A DNA stretch of 64,000 nt from NCBI GenBank assembly GCA_013146195.2, contig CM028379.1:56989693-57053692 (forward strand), read 5' to 3'. The translations under genes and the position numbers were made by a program. Each line of letters begins with the position of its first letter. The stretch's first letter is position 1. Source of the stretch: Codonopsis lanceolata (taxonomy: Eukaryota; Streptophyta; Magnoliopsida; Asterales; Campanulaceae). Below, piece after piece: positions 21,960 through 33,102 of this stretch. The notes beneath the pieces were generated by a model, which saw only the letters and a program-made list of their open reading frames with translations, made no database searches and had not been told where the DNA came from.

Positions 21960-22570
21960 TGTTGGAATATTTCGGTCAATATATATGAGTAAATGGTTAA
22001 GTCACTACAAATCTACATTGTAAATATATTAGACAGTATACTACTTGATATAGTGGGATGTCATGGAAAGTAACATTTATGTTACAAGTCATATAGTCAT
22101 GCCTTGCACACTAGCTAGCTTTGCTAGCCATTGGTTGGACAAACGCTCCGCACGCACTTCGCAAAGTTTGCATTGGGCGCTTTCGAGGTGCACTTCGCCC
22201 GTGTAAATCGTCATGAACAAGCGATTGAAGCCTTTTTGTTTTTATAATAACTCGAAAGGAGCTCGGTGCATGCACGTTTAGTGGCATGGCCTGAAGAGAC
22301 ACACCACTTTGAGTTATGGGTGGTAGTTCCAGGGGTCTCACGAACAAGCACAATGCTTAAAGGTTGTGCGTATGGCAGTAGGCAGGCATTACTTGAACCT
22401 GGTGGGCAGCCGTCTCTCACGAAGATACATGACTCGTCAGAAACAGTCACAACATTTTGGTTGGTAGCTAGGCCATGGGTTGCACCCGTTTTGGATAGTC
22501 TCAATACATGTTATATAAAGACCTCCTCTTCCAATCATTCGTCATCGAAATCGAAAAATGAATTCCCTAA
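21960..22570 (+). repeat. Older copia LTR, 5' part, interrupted by TE-C
   Basis: Starts TGTTGGAATATTTC, a common copia LTR start, and carries TATATAAAG at 22512-22520. It breaks at 22570, where TE-C begins, and plausibly resumes at 28401 with R/U5-like text. It is probably a solo or remnant LTR; its own element body is not seen. Confidence 0.6.
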
Positions 22571-23352
22571 TATTAGCGGCCTGATTTAGTTCCTGCAGTA
22601 AGCAGATTAGAGTAGATGTTGAAGATCCACTGAGATTTTGAATCTCTGTCCTTAAGACAAAAACTGGCACCGTATATGGAATGGACGGGTGTAAGCCAGT
22701 GAGTCTCGCAGGGTTATGAATCTTATGTAATTGAAGAGGCCAGACCTTCTAGCTTCAATCACCGACGAATCGACACGCTGCTGTAATCTCAGTTTGGGCA
22801 AAAAGGTAATGTACTAAAAGGGAAGAATTTTTCGTGTATGAAATTCAGTTTTCATGCAGTACATGTAAGACGGTTGGGAGTTGGAAGTTGGGAACGGTTG
22901 GGGTGTGTTCGAAACGAATACAACCGTTTCGGACAAAACTATAACCGTATTGTCTTTGAGGAGGCATAACTGTTGATGTAATTGTTCTGTCTTAAAGAGG
23001 TATAACCATTAGACAGAACAGATTCACAGGTTCAAAAGGGTCACACTACTGCCTTGGACTTGAAATGAACTGGTAGCAAAAAGATACAGTTTAAGCCAGC
23101 CAACCAACCAACCAACCAACGAGCCAGCAAAGCCAAGCCGAGCCAGGCAGGTTGGGTGGGCGCGCATGTGTTTGGACCTGCACTTAGCTAGGTCTTCCCT
23201 CCTACACAAAAATGGCCCAAGTGTCGATTGTTAAACCTAAAAGCTCTTCTTTATAAAGTAGAGCTCTATTATTTTTATTTCCAATGTGGGATTCCCCACT
23301 TCCTACTTACACAACTTCCTCATTCAACTTTTATTGAAACAAGTTTCCAACA
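22571..23352 (-). repeat. TE-C 3' LTR
   Basis: Matches 27764-28400 but is about 150 bases longer, having blocks around 22825-22960 that the other copy lost. It includes a CCAA tetranucleotide run near 23100. Confidence 0.88.
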
Positions 23353-24111
23353 ATCTCCCACATTGAATGAGATATCATGTAAGTTGATGACATATTGATA
23401 TTATAGAGATACAACTGAGAGTAACTGTACTGGAATAGGTGGCTTTTGACTTTGAACCTTTCCTTATGATATACGATCGAGATGACTTACTAATAAGTGA
23501 CTTAAGTGTCTTGAACTGACTGGTGTTTGATGTCACCGAAGACAATAGTAATCACACAGCTACCCTTAAACAGGGTATCATTCTTCGTTTGTGTTCATTT
23601 TGGCCCTGAACTATACCTAGTTCTGTGAATGTTCTAGAGAATTATAACCTCTGAATTCTTATAAAATCGGCAAGTTTACATTCACATAGGTGATTTCCTA
23701 TAAAGAGTATTATGTCATTACTCCACTTGAAATCAAGTCATAGGAATCATTAATTTAGATGGTATTGGTTGTGGCCAAGCTGGAATATTTTCTAGGAAGG
23801 TTCATAGCCATTCGGCTTCTTCTGCTATTTTATCTAGAGCGATGAATTTTTGATTCCATTGTAGACCTTGCAATGCAAGTCTATTTGGAAGATTTGCATG
23901 CGAGAGCACCACCACCAAGTGTAAATACAAATCCACTTGTGAATTTTGAGTTGTTAGTATCATATATCCAGTTGGCGTCACTGTAACCTTTTATTACTGC
24001 TGGATACCTTGAATAGTGCAACCCATAGTCTTTAGTGTATCAAAGATACCTAAGGACTCTTACAATAGCCTTCCGGTGATCATGTCCGGGATTACTATTA
24101 AATCTGTTCAA

Positions 24112-24762
24112 TCAATTAACTGTTTGAGCAATATTTGGTCGCGTACAATTCGTAAGATACATAAGACTTCCAATGACACGAAAGTATTCAATTTGAGATA
24201 CACTTTCATGTAGGTTCTTCTTGAGATGAAAGTTTGGGTCTATTGGAGTTTTTGCAATACTATTATCACCATTGCTAAATTTCTCCAGTAATTTCTCGAT
24301 GTAATGAGATTGTGATAGTATGATTTCCTCAGATGTTCTAGATATTTTAATACCTAGGATGACATCAGCTATCCCAAGATCTTTCATGTCAAACCTGTTG
24401 GCCAACATTTTCTTGGTGTCATCTATCATGTTGTTATTACTACCAATGATGAGCATGTCATCTACGTAGAGGTAGATAATTATGTAACCATGTTGTGTAT
24501 TTTTGGCGTACACATATTTGTCACATTCGTTGATCTTGAACCCATTTGCAAGTACTACGTCATCAAAACGTTTATGTCATTGTTTTGGTGCTGTAAATGT
24601 AATTAGTAGTTGAATCGATATAATTCGAATTACAGCGGCATAAGTGTCAAAATAAGCAACACCTTCTTTTTTATTGAACCCTTTTGCGACCAACCGTGCT
24701 TTATACTTATCAATGGAACCATCAGGTTTTAATTTTCGTTTGAAAATACATTTACAGCCCAA
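24112..24762 (-). pseudogene. TE-C reverse transcriptase, internally deleted
   Basis: The N-terminal part reads GCKCIFKRKLKPDGSIDKYK and ARLVAKGFNKKEG. It then jumps to TAPKQ and, after a stop, FDDVVLANGFKINECDKYVY and LYVDDMLIIGS. The stretch that should carry the first catalytic Asp block is absent, by comparison with the usual copia spacing. Downstream ISRTSEEIILSQSHYIEKLL and MYLTNCTRPNIAQ lead toward RNase H, which is too decayed to delimit between 23400 and 24110. Confidence 0.88.
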
Positions 24763-24990
24763 TGGTTTCCACCCCTTGGGAAGGTCAACTAATTCCTAAA
24801 TGTGGTTTTGCATAATGGAAGATATATCGTCATTAATGGCTTCTTTCCATTGAGGAGCTTCTGGAGTAGACATTGGTTCTTTGAATGTTCGTGGTTCATT
24901 GTCCACTATAAATGCGGTTACAAAGTCAGGTCCGAAGGTTTTAGTTATTTTAGCCCGTTTCCTCCTTCTAGGTTCAACATCCTGTTCAAT

Positions 24991-25976
24991 TTAACGGTCT
25001 TCTTGGATGATATCCATGGGGACAATGTCTGTGGGGGCCTCGTTCTCATTTTTGCATGTGTTCCAAGGAAAAGAGCACTTTCCATTAGTATTATTACTAT
25101 TTTTTAATGGGAATATGTTTTCAAAAAATGTGACATTTCTTGATTCTAATATTGTATTTACTTCACTATTTGGATTTTCAGACTTGTGCACTAAAAACCT
25201 ATAGGTACTACTCTGAGCTGCATATCCTATGAACATACAATCCACGGTTTTTTGACCGATTTTTACCTTTTTAGGTAAAGGTACTGCTACTTTGGCCAAG
25301 TACCCCACACTTTGATGAGTTTGTATGAAGATTTTGGACCATTCCATAATTCATAAGAAGTTTGCTCCAATTTTTTGTGTGGTAGCTTATTGAGCAAGTA
25401 ATTTGCTGTGAGCACCGCCTCCCCCCACATTTCGTCGGGTAGGCTAGATTGAATTAATAATGAATTCATCATTTCTTTTAGTGTATGATTTTTCTTTTCA
25501 GAAATCCCATTGGATTGTGGAGTATAAGGAGGAGTAACTTGATGAATTATTCCATGTGCTGCACAAAAGTCCTTAAAATGATATACGTATTCACCTCCTT
25601 GATCAGATTTGATAATTTTTAGTTTTTTCTCAAGTTGATTCTCGACTTCGTTCTTGTACATTTTAAATGCCTCGAACACTTCATCTTTACTATTTAACAA
25701 GTAGAGATGACAATAACGTGTACTATCATCAATAAAAGTGATGATGTAATTTTTCCCGCCACATGATTCTATGGATTTAAAATCACATAGGTCGCTATGA
25801 ACTAGCTCTAATGGTCGAGTGTCACGTTGTATTGTTTGAAAGGAGGTTCTTATTTGTTTGGCCTCAACGCATATTTGACATTTTTCCTTAGTGCTTAATC
25901 GTGCTTTTGGAATTAATTCAATTTGCATTAATTTTCGTATAGATTCATGGTTAACATGACCTAATCTAAGTGCCAA
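24991..25976 (-). pseudogene. TE-C integrase
   Basis: GAG-pre-integrase and zinc region (LGHVNHESIRKLM, then CQICVEAKQ). Catalytic D, D and E lie in ELVHSDLCDF, IKSDQGGEY and NGISEKKNHTLKEMM. A frameshift near 25300-25340 joins the core to the C-terminal part, which includes KTVDCMFIGYAAQSSTYRFL. The enzyme would insert cDNA into the genome. Confidence 0.88.
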
Positions 25977-26329
25977 ATATTTGAATGCTCACGCAAGTAA
26001 GAAGAAGATGTAGTTGTTGTATTATTAATAATACTATTGTTGGGTGGGGTTACCACGTACCATTACATTGCATTTGAATAAGCCCTCATTGAGGTAACCC
26101 TTGCCCATAAAAACCCCGCTCTTGCTAAGTACAAACTTGTTAGACACAAAGACCAACTAACTTAAATCCATGCTTTATTAAAAGAGAAACGGAGATTAGG
26201 TTTTTCCTAATATTTAGGACATGGAGGACATTGGTAAGCACCAATTCTCAACCACTGGTCATCTTCAAAGTAACCCGTCCTTTACCTTCCATGCCAGATG
26301 GGGAGGAGTTGCCCATAAACAGCTTCTCG

Positions 26330-26430
26330 CCGGTCATCACCTTTAAGTAGGAAGAAAACATCTTCGCATCACCGCATATGTGACATGTCGCCCCGGTTTC
26401 CACATATCATTCGTGACCCGTACTGACCAT
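26330..26430 (-). pseudogene. TE-C protease remnant
   Basis: Reads YVETGATCHICGDAKMFSSY. The usual active site of this family is D-[ST]-G-A-T; here Glu replaces the catalytic Asp. Stops follow within 150 bases. Confidence 0.65.
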
Positions 26431-26490
26431 GTTGGTTTCGGAGACCACGCATATCATGCGGATGTCTTCATCAACTATGTTGGTTGCACG

Positions 26491-27350
26491 TCAAACTCGT
26501 TTCTTTCCATGGCACTCAGCAGCTTTGTGGCCTTTCTTGTCACAATTAAGGCATTTGCCTTTAAACTTGTACTGCTTGTGTTGTTTGGACGTCCCTTCAC
26601 TGGAGCTTTTACGCTTCATGTTCTTGGAGTCTTGTTCCACCACATGTGCCCAATCAATGAGACGGATCTGCTTCTTATCGGCCACCCGGTTGTTTTGCTC
26701 AATTCTTAACCTGAGAATCAGGTCCTCCAATGACATGTCCTTGCGCTTGTGCGTGAGATAGTTATTGAAGTCCTTCCAATCGGGAGGTAGCTTCTTGATC
26801 ATTACAGCGACTTGGAATGCCTCTGAAATGGTCATGCCTTCGGCCGCTATCTCATGTAGTATCAATTAGAGTTGCTGAACCTGTGCCATTACACTTTTAG
26901 AATCGATCATACAAAACTCAAGAAACCTAGCAACTACGAATTTCTTCGAGCCGGCATCCTCGGTTTTGTATTTTTTTCTCTAATGATTCCCAAAGTTCTT
27001 TTGTCGTCTTAAATGGACTGTATACATCGTATAAGTAGTTATCCAGTCCATTTAAGATGTAGTTTCAACAAAGAAAATTAGAATGCTTCCATGACTCGAC
27101 AGTAGCCACGGTGGTTCGGTCCGACTCGTCTTCTTTCAAAATAGGGGGCTGTCTCTTTCAGGAATTTTGATAGATTCAACATTGTCATGTAGAAGAGCAA
27201 CTTTTGCTGCCAACGTTTGAATTCTGAGCTAGCAAATTTTTCCGGGCGTTCACCATGAGTGTGGAAGGTTGGGTGCAACATTTGAGTTGCTGCTAGGGGC
27301 TGTTCTACAGCAGCGGGTCCTTTTCCAGAGTTGGAAGCCATGCTGCACAT
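26491..27350 (-). pseudogene. TE-C gag
   Basis: The N-terminal part at 27078-27350 (MASNSGKGPAA, then SEFKRWQQKLLFYMTMLNL) and the later part at 26491-26865 (EAFQVAVMIKKLPPDWKDF, MSLEDLILRLRIE) are gag of Tork-like copia elements. The zinc knuckle CLNCDKKGHKAAEC lies near 26500-26545. Stops and a frameshift separate the parts. Confidence 0.83.
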
Positions 27351-27763
27351 TAAACACTAATCAATAACATAAAGTTATAGAACAATTTCTTATTGATTAC
27401 AGTGACACAATACATTTTTGGTGCAGTATGATGCAATCAGTAAACTAAACTAGTAGTTTTGTTGAACTATACAATTTTATTTCTGTGAAACAGAATAAAA
27501 CTCTTTTGAAGATAAGATGATGATTACAAATTAATTAGTAAACAGATTACGTAATACAAGGTAATCAGACTGAATAGTTTCATAAAAAAAGGCTGATAAG
27601 GTTTGTTTAGACAGACTGATCAATATTGTTTAAAGTAGGCTGGAGATACAGTAATCTGTAACACAGACAGATGTTCATAGAATGTGACAGAGAAGTAGGG
27701 GAAGAAATGGATCAACAACAGACTGCAGTAATGATCATGCCAAAAAAGTTTTTGGCATAACAT

Positions 27764-28400
27764 TGTTAGCGACCTGATTTAGTTCCTGCAGTAAGGTGAT
27801 TATAGTAGATGTTGAAGATCCACCGAGATTATTTTGAATCTTTGTCCTTAAGACAAAAACTGGCACCGTATATGGAATGGACGGGTGTAAGCCAGTGAGT
27901 GTCCCAGGGTTATGAATCTTACGTGATTGAAGAGGCCAGACCTTCCAGCTTCAATCACCGGCGAATCGACACGCTGCTGTAATCTATGTTTGGGCAGAAA
28001 GGTAGTGTACTAAAAAGGATGGTTACCGATAGTTTTGTCTTTGAGGAGGCATAGCCGTTGCTGTAACTGTTAGACAGAACAGGTTCAAAAGGTTCACACT
28101 ACTGCCTTGGACATGACATGAACTGGTAGCAAAAAGATAGGGTTCAAGCTAGCTGCCCGACCAACAAACCAACTAGCCAACCAGGCCGGGCTGGCAGCGG
28201 TAACACGCATGTGTTTGGACCTGCACTTAGCTAGGTTTTCCCTCCTACACAAAAGTGTAGTGGCCCAAGGGCCGATTGTTAAGCCTAAAAGCTCTTCTTT
28301 ATAAAATAGAGCTCTTTTCTTTTTATTCACAATGTGGGATTCCCCACTTCCTACTTACTCAACTTCCTCATTCAACTTTTATTGAAACAAGTTTCCAACA
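27764..28400 (-). repeat. TE-C 5' LTR
   Basis: Matches 22571-23352, with internal deletions. On the minus strand the internal side is not followed by the usual TGGTATCAGAGC; a 20-bp palindrome occupies 27739-27758 there. Confidence 0.87.
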
Positions 28401-28700
28401 CTAAGTCATAATCTGAATTTTAAGTTCCTTCCTCCAAAAGAAATCCAGTTTCTTTTTCAGTCTTCTTCCTTCTCCCGTTTTGTGAAAGTTTGAAGAGCAA
28501 GTCAGTTTATTTGGTTCTCCCGTCAAGGTTAGTACAAGTGCAAGTCTTAACTCTTGGAAGAAGCGTTGTATTTTGGGAGACATTTGACATTCATCCGATT
28601 GCACCGTTATGGAGACAATATTTGTCTCAAGAAGATTTGTCATCGGCATACCTCGCTTCCTATGTAACTTATCTTCTTTGTCTATTAATTTTGTGGTGAA
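28401..28700 (+). repeat. Older copia LTR, 3' part, resuming after TE-C
   Basis: Contains GTCAAGGTTAGTACAAGTGC and CTCTTGGAAGAAGCG, text I associate with the R/U5 of copia LTRs, so it plausibly continues 21960-22570. The right end is uncertain. Confidence 0.45.
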
Positions 28701-29435
28701 GATACTAAGATAAACAAAATAATATATACAACAACTACAAGAGTAAAAATTCAATATCAAGACCATACGAAATGATATTTAATTCCTTCTCGGTCACATA
28801 GGGAAAGATCAACCAAAACAAATTTTCATAAACTCCATGTTCCAAGATTGTATTGGGCTTGTTTTTGCATCAAAATCATGAAATCGATCCTTGTTTTTGT
28901 TGAATGTCAAGATCGACTTGTAGAGGGCTATGTAAAATAAAAGCAAAATCCTATGTCATGGCCATGTGTGTCATTATCTCCTTGATGATTCTTTATGTTC
29001 CCATTCATTAACTGTAATCTCTAGTTTGAATCACCATTTCATTGGTTCAATCTGAAATTACTCTATCCGCCTAAAACTCTTGGATAGCAATGTGTTTTGG
29101 CTTATTGTTCGTCTCATCCATGAAGCCATTTCTTAAAAAGTCTTCTATATTATTTTTGTTTGTATGTTTGTTTCGTTGTGTGTGTGTGTGATTAAACTCA
29201 AAGGCTCTATTCAACTTTCTTGAAAAGGCAAACCAGAAAGAGTAACATGACCATAGCATGTGGCCATGGCCTAGTGGTAATGGCTGGCTGGTCCTTTAGT
29301 GTTGTTAGTCATTAGTACCTCAGAGGGGCAGCGTAATTTGTCAGGAGTTGTCGAGATCCGGTAAACTACAGTAAGATCCGGCGAGTTATATCTTCACAGT
29401 TCCAAGGATTTGTCGAGATTAGCTTAAAACTAATA
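28701..29435. other. Spacer, no gene seen
   Basis: AT-rich, with a TG/GTTT-rich stretch near 29150-29190. A box-A-like TGGCCTAGTGG near 29270 is the only feature of note. Confidence 0.4.
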
Positions 29436-29707
29436 TTCCCTCCCTCCATCCCAAAATAAATATTACCTCTATTCTACCCAAAGAATTCACGTTTGAAAAA
29501 TCTAAATTATTAAGATGATATAATAATGTAATTTGAATTGATCATAATTACAAAAATACTTAAAACATAAACAATATACTTACAACATATGTGGAGAATA
29601 AAAATGAAATATTATATAAATTGTTAGTATATTTTTTTAAGTGAACCGTTAATGTGAGACATTCCAAAATAGTACTATGAGAAACTCTTTATTTATAACG
29701 GAAGGGG
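29436..29707. mobile_element. Stowaway-type MITE 2
   Basis: Flanked by TA. The left end reads TTCCCTCCCTCCATCCC. On the reverse strand the right end reads CCCCTTCCGTTATAAATA, fitting the plant Stowaway terminal consensus CTCCCTCCGT. AT-rich interior without ORF. Confidence 0.75.
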
Positions 29708-29842
29708 TATGTCTTACTTGACAAGTCAAACTTTTAAGATTGTTTGCTTTACTTACAAATATCTTCAATAAACTACTCTAAAAGTTTATCTCTTTTTAGA
29801 AACGAGAAATTTATTTGGGACAAACGAAAGAGAAAAGACATA

Positions 29843-29940
29843 TTACTCTTTTCGTTTCAGACAAATAATTTACTTTAAAAAATTATATTTACAATCTTGA
29901 TAATATTTCAACATTATCCTTTATATTTGATATTAAAATA
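29843..29940. mobile_element. Partial Stowaway end, abutted by MITE 3
   Basis: TACTCTTTTCGTTTCAGACA resembles one Stowaway terminus, but no matching opposite end was found before MITE 3 begins. Confidence 0.35.
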
Positions 29941-30124
29941 TTTTTTCAGTTTCAGGCAAAGAGTCCATTATTCAATTTTGAGAATTGACATGTTTCATTC
30001 AAAAAGTCTAACTTTTAAAAATGAAGACATAAAAGTATCATTTTATTACTAATGATCTATTAAAAATGTTATTTTAAAAAATAATTATTTTTAAACAGGT
30101 ACTTTTTACCCGAAATACATGGAG
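29941..30124. mobile_element. Stowaway-type MITE 3, same family as MITE 1
   Basis: TA on both sides. Ends read TTTTTTCAGTTTCAGGCAAA on the left and, on the reverse strand, CTCCATGTATTTCGGGT on the right. The interior shares the AAAGTATCATTTTATTACTA block with 21202-21378. Confidence 0.7.
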
Positions 30125-30960
30125 TATTGAATACAGTAATAAGTAAGATAGTCCATTTCTTCACTAAAATCAAATTCTCGAATACCACGAGCAGCCAAAA
30201 GCTATTCAATGATTCTTCACTAAAATCAGATCTCTCTCGAAATCCTTGTTTTTGATCACTTTATACAATCCAAGAGTGTCGAGGCCAATCAAGTAAGTTG
30301 GCCTTTTTTGTGGCCAGCCAGGATGGCCCCCCCAACCAATCAATTGCATTTATACAACTATTTTCTCGGTTTGATCAAAACTGAAATTGGTTAAGACAAT
30401 GCACAAAACAGTTCGTGGAAAAAGAATTGGTGCTAAATGAACAAATTGATTTTTGGGTTATAGAAGAAATAGATAATCACCAAAACAAATAGCATGGCAT
30501 AAGATGTTTTGAAAGGATCAGCATGTGCAATATATATATATATATTAATGTAGTCAAGACAGTTCATACAAATGAATATAAAAAAAAATGAAGATGAAAT
30601 GGTAGGCAATAGCATGAAGATAATAATTCCAGATTGTGAAGAGAGGCAACCGAATTCAAAGGCAAAAACAAACCCGTAACAGGAACGAAACAACCATGTT
30701 AAAAAATTAAAAATGTTTAGGATATATTATGAACTCGGAAAAAAATAGGAAAGAAAAAAAACTTATCGGTTGCCGTGAATCATCCAAGAAACTCGAACTA
30801 GTCTAAAAGAAGATTAGCCCTCGTACTTACTCGTGCAACAGTCGAGTCGACCGTCAACCTTTCAGGATAAGACACCTTCAAAACTAAAATTTTAGCACCA
30901 CTCTTCTATTCTTCTTCGATCACGTTTCAGTCACCAGAGAAATCAAAGGGAGATCAATAA
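30125..30960. other. Spacer upstream of TE-D
   Basis: The first 140 bases resemble DNA after MITE 1. A short TA run lies near 30530. From about 30830 the sequence becomes CT-rich, like a 5' leader, just before the small ORF at 30961. Confidence 0.4.
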
Positions 30961-31123
30961 ATGGATTCCGCGGGAACCAACCATAAGCAGCAACATCACA
31001 GAAGAGAAGCCGATTTTTATCTTAGGAAATTAGTCTATTCTATGAGAGAGAGATTGTGTATATATGTCTGTGTATGTGTCACCTACCATCCCGTAAAGAA
31101 GGAAACCAATTTCTATATGTTTT
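30961..31123 (+). other. Possible 5' exon of a host gene cut by TE-D
   Basis: ATG at 30961 opens a frame reading MDSAGTNHKQQHHRREADF. It stays open until a TAG that belongs to the TE-D LTR start (31126-31128). The last part is TG-rich and may already be intron. I recognise no family. Chance opening over 55 codons is possible. Confidence 0.2.
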
Positions 31124-31471
31124 TGTAGACATCCAAATTTCATACCCCTGGTATGTGACATGACATGCGATATCAAGACCTGTTAAAACTTAACAAATGT
31201 CAAGTTATAGGGTTTAAAATGCAAAAGGAAAAGCAGGATGCGTAAAACAGTGAAATGCATGGGCCAAAGTGTGATAAATCAGGCTAGAATTGGATCCAGG
31301 CGCTACCACCAAGCCAATCAGGCGCGGCGCCCAGACCCTATGGGGTTGGCGCTAGCATAGTGTCCAAGCACTGTAGCACTTTGCTTTTAGTGCACTCTCT
31401 CAAGCGCGCGGTACAAGCCGATGAAGCACAGAAAGAAAACTCAAAATTATAGTGGAGTCCCCTCTCCCAAC

Positions 31472-31480
31472 TATAAATAA
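31472..31480 (+). promoter_or_regulatory. TE-D LTR TATA box
   Basis: TATAAATAA, about 515 bases upstream of the leader stem-loop, close to the 498-base spacing in TE-A. Confidence 0.7.
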
Positions 31481-31985
31481 GAGTGTCCGGCTTCATTTTG
31501 TGAACAACTCTTCACTTCGCACACAGTTAACGCACAAAGTTCACACACCGCGTTTATTTTACGCAACGAGCGATCGTGAGCGAGAGAGAGTTCCCCTCCT
31601 CCTATAAGACTCGAAGCTTTAATTTGCCAAATCTCCTCCAAACACAAATCCAACCGGTCAAAGTGACCCTTAGCCTTCCGGCTAAAGTTCCACCTTATTT
31701 CCCTGGTCCAAAAATCTAAAAGTGAGCAGTTACTCTACCCGAATCCAGAGGCCAAATCCGCTAGAAGCAAGCAATTGTTCTACCTAATTTTCGCTAGCAG
31801 CAAACAAATAACAGCAAAAACGCAAGCAGTTGCTCCGTCCGTTTCACGGTGGTTGAAAGCAACTTTTGGAAGCAGTTACCTGCCCAAATCACAACAACAG
31901 CAAAACACTCCCTCTCCCGAAAGGATATAGCGAGCACAACCTACGCTCTTAAAGGTAAGTCTTTAAGAGGCTTTTATATAAAAGC

Positions 31986-32053
31986 GTTATTTTCATCCGG
32001 TCCAATGTAAAAATATAAGCAGTTATGCTACCCGAATTTCTATAGAAAATAAC
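31986..32053 (+). other. TE-D leader stem-loop
   Basis: Arms GTTATTTTC and GAAAATAAC pair perfectly although both differ from the TE-A arms. The AGCAGTTATGCTACCC motif sits in the loop, as in TE-A. Confidence 0.6.
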
Positions 32054-32900
32054 ACTAAAAAGAGTCATTATTATAACCAAATATTTGTAATTACTGAAAA
32101 GAGGCGACTGCAAGTCCGTAAATAATGTAGATACTGATATATATGTTTTAATGCTTTATTTCATTTGCTAAATAAATATAATAAAAGCATATTTTAGCAA
32201 AAAACTGTTTTTTGAGATCGAAAGGGCGGGTTGGGTGCTTAACACCTTCTTAACTCATAACTTAGCCCCCGAACCCCTTTTTACAAACTATGGTTATTTT
32301 TTGTTTTTCTTTATTTCTCCTTAAATTTAAGATGACGACTATGTTACAACATTTTGGATCACAGTGAGGCCCGCAACTTCCATTTTTTGCACTTTTCTGT
32401 TTTCCCTAAACAAGGGACGATGGGAATAAAAAGGGTGATGCACTTTCTGTGTCTTGTTTTCCCCTAAACAAGGGAAAATGATCCACGGGAAACCCAAACC
32501 ACTCAAAGTGACGCAGAATGTACAATAGTCCATAGTGAGACAGGGTGTGTTCCCACGCGCCTTCGCAACATCTTTTTTTTTTTTTTTACACTTTTCTGTT
32601 TCCCCCTAAACAACGGATGATGGGAATGAAAAGGGTGATGCGTTTTCTGTATCTTGTTTTCCCCTAAACAAGGGAGGATGAGATACGAAAAAAATCCAAA
32701 ACTCTCATAATGGACTAAAACACACTCGGTCACTGAGGCGTACTCAACGCACTTTTTGACAACACTCTTTTTGCACTTTTAATTTTGTTTTCCCCTAAAT
32801 AAGGGAAGATGCAATGAAAAGAGTGATGTCTACCCCGAGCCGCGTATTCCCCTAAAAAAGGGAGCGCGCGATTCGGAGGGGATCTCTCGGGGCACTCACA

Positions 32901-33037
32901 GTGACAAATTTAATGGTGACGTTTATTTTAAATAAAAATGGAGGGCTAGACTCATTTTCATAAAAAAAAGAAAAAAATAGTTTTCTTTAGTTTCTGGCTA
33001 AAATATGTTTATTATATTTCTTTAACATTTTAAACAT

Positions 33038-33102
<65 letters not shown>

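Larger units (their letters stand above)
22571..28400 (-). mobile_element. TE-C: Ty1/copia element, degenerate
   Basis: Minus-strand copia element with LTRs at 22571-23352 and 27764-28400, gag, protease, integrase and parts of reverse transcriptase in order. CTAA abuts both ends as a likely target duplication. Read on the minus strand, LTRs begin TGTTGGAAACTTG, and the polypurine tract AATGTGGGAGAT precedes the 3' LTR, as in Tork/TNT1-like elements. Multiple stops, frameshifts and a reverse-transcriptase deletion make it dead. Confidence 0.9.
31124..32900 (+). repeat. TE-D 5' LTR (1777 bp)
   Basis: Starts TGTAGAC and ends GGCACTCACA. It holds a GC-rich U3 patch (31296-31370), TATAAATAA at 31472-31480, five AGCAGTT-type motifs (31725, 31770, 31825, 31871, 32018), one leader stem-loop (31986-32053), and a U5 with at least six CCCCTAAACAAGGGA-type hairpins. 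The following GTGACAAATTTAATGGTGA is a poor match to the TE-A primer site, so the primer site seems decayed. Confidence 0.88.

Noticed and set aside
30433..30693. Hydrophobic minus-strand ORF whose start resembles the ORF at 29071-29259
   Set aside because: Similarity covers about 12 residues only, both lie in AT-rich spacer, and the sequence around them does not align.
31941..31960. GTAAGT donor-like site in the TE-D leader as evidence of LTR splicing there
   Set aside because: TE-A has no equivalent and no acceptor partner was found.
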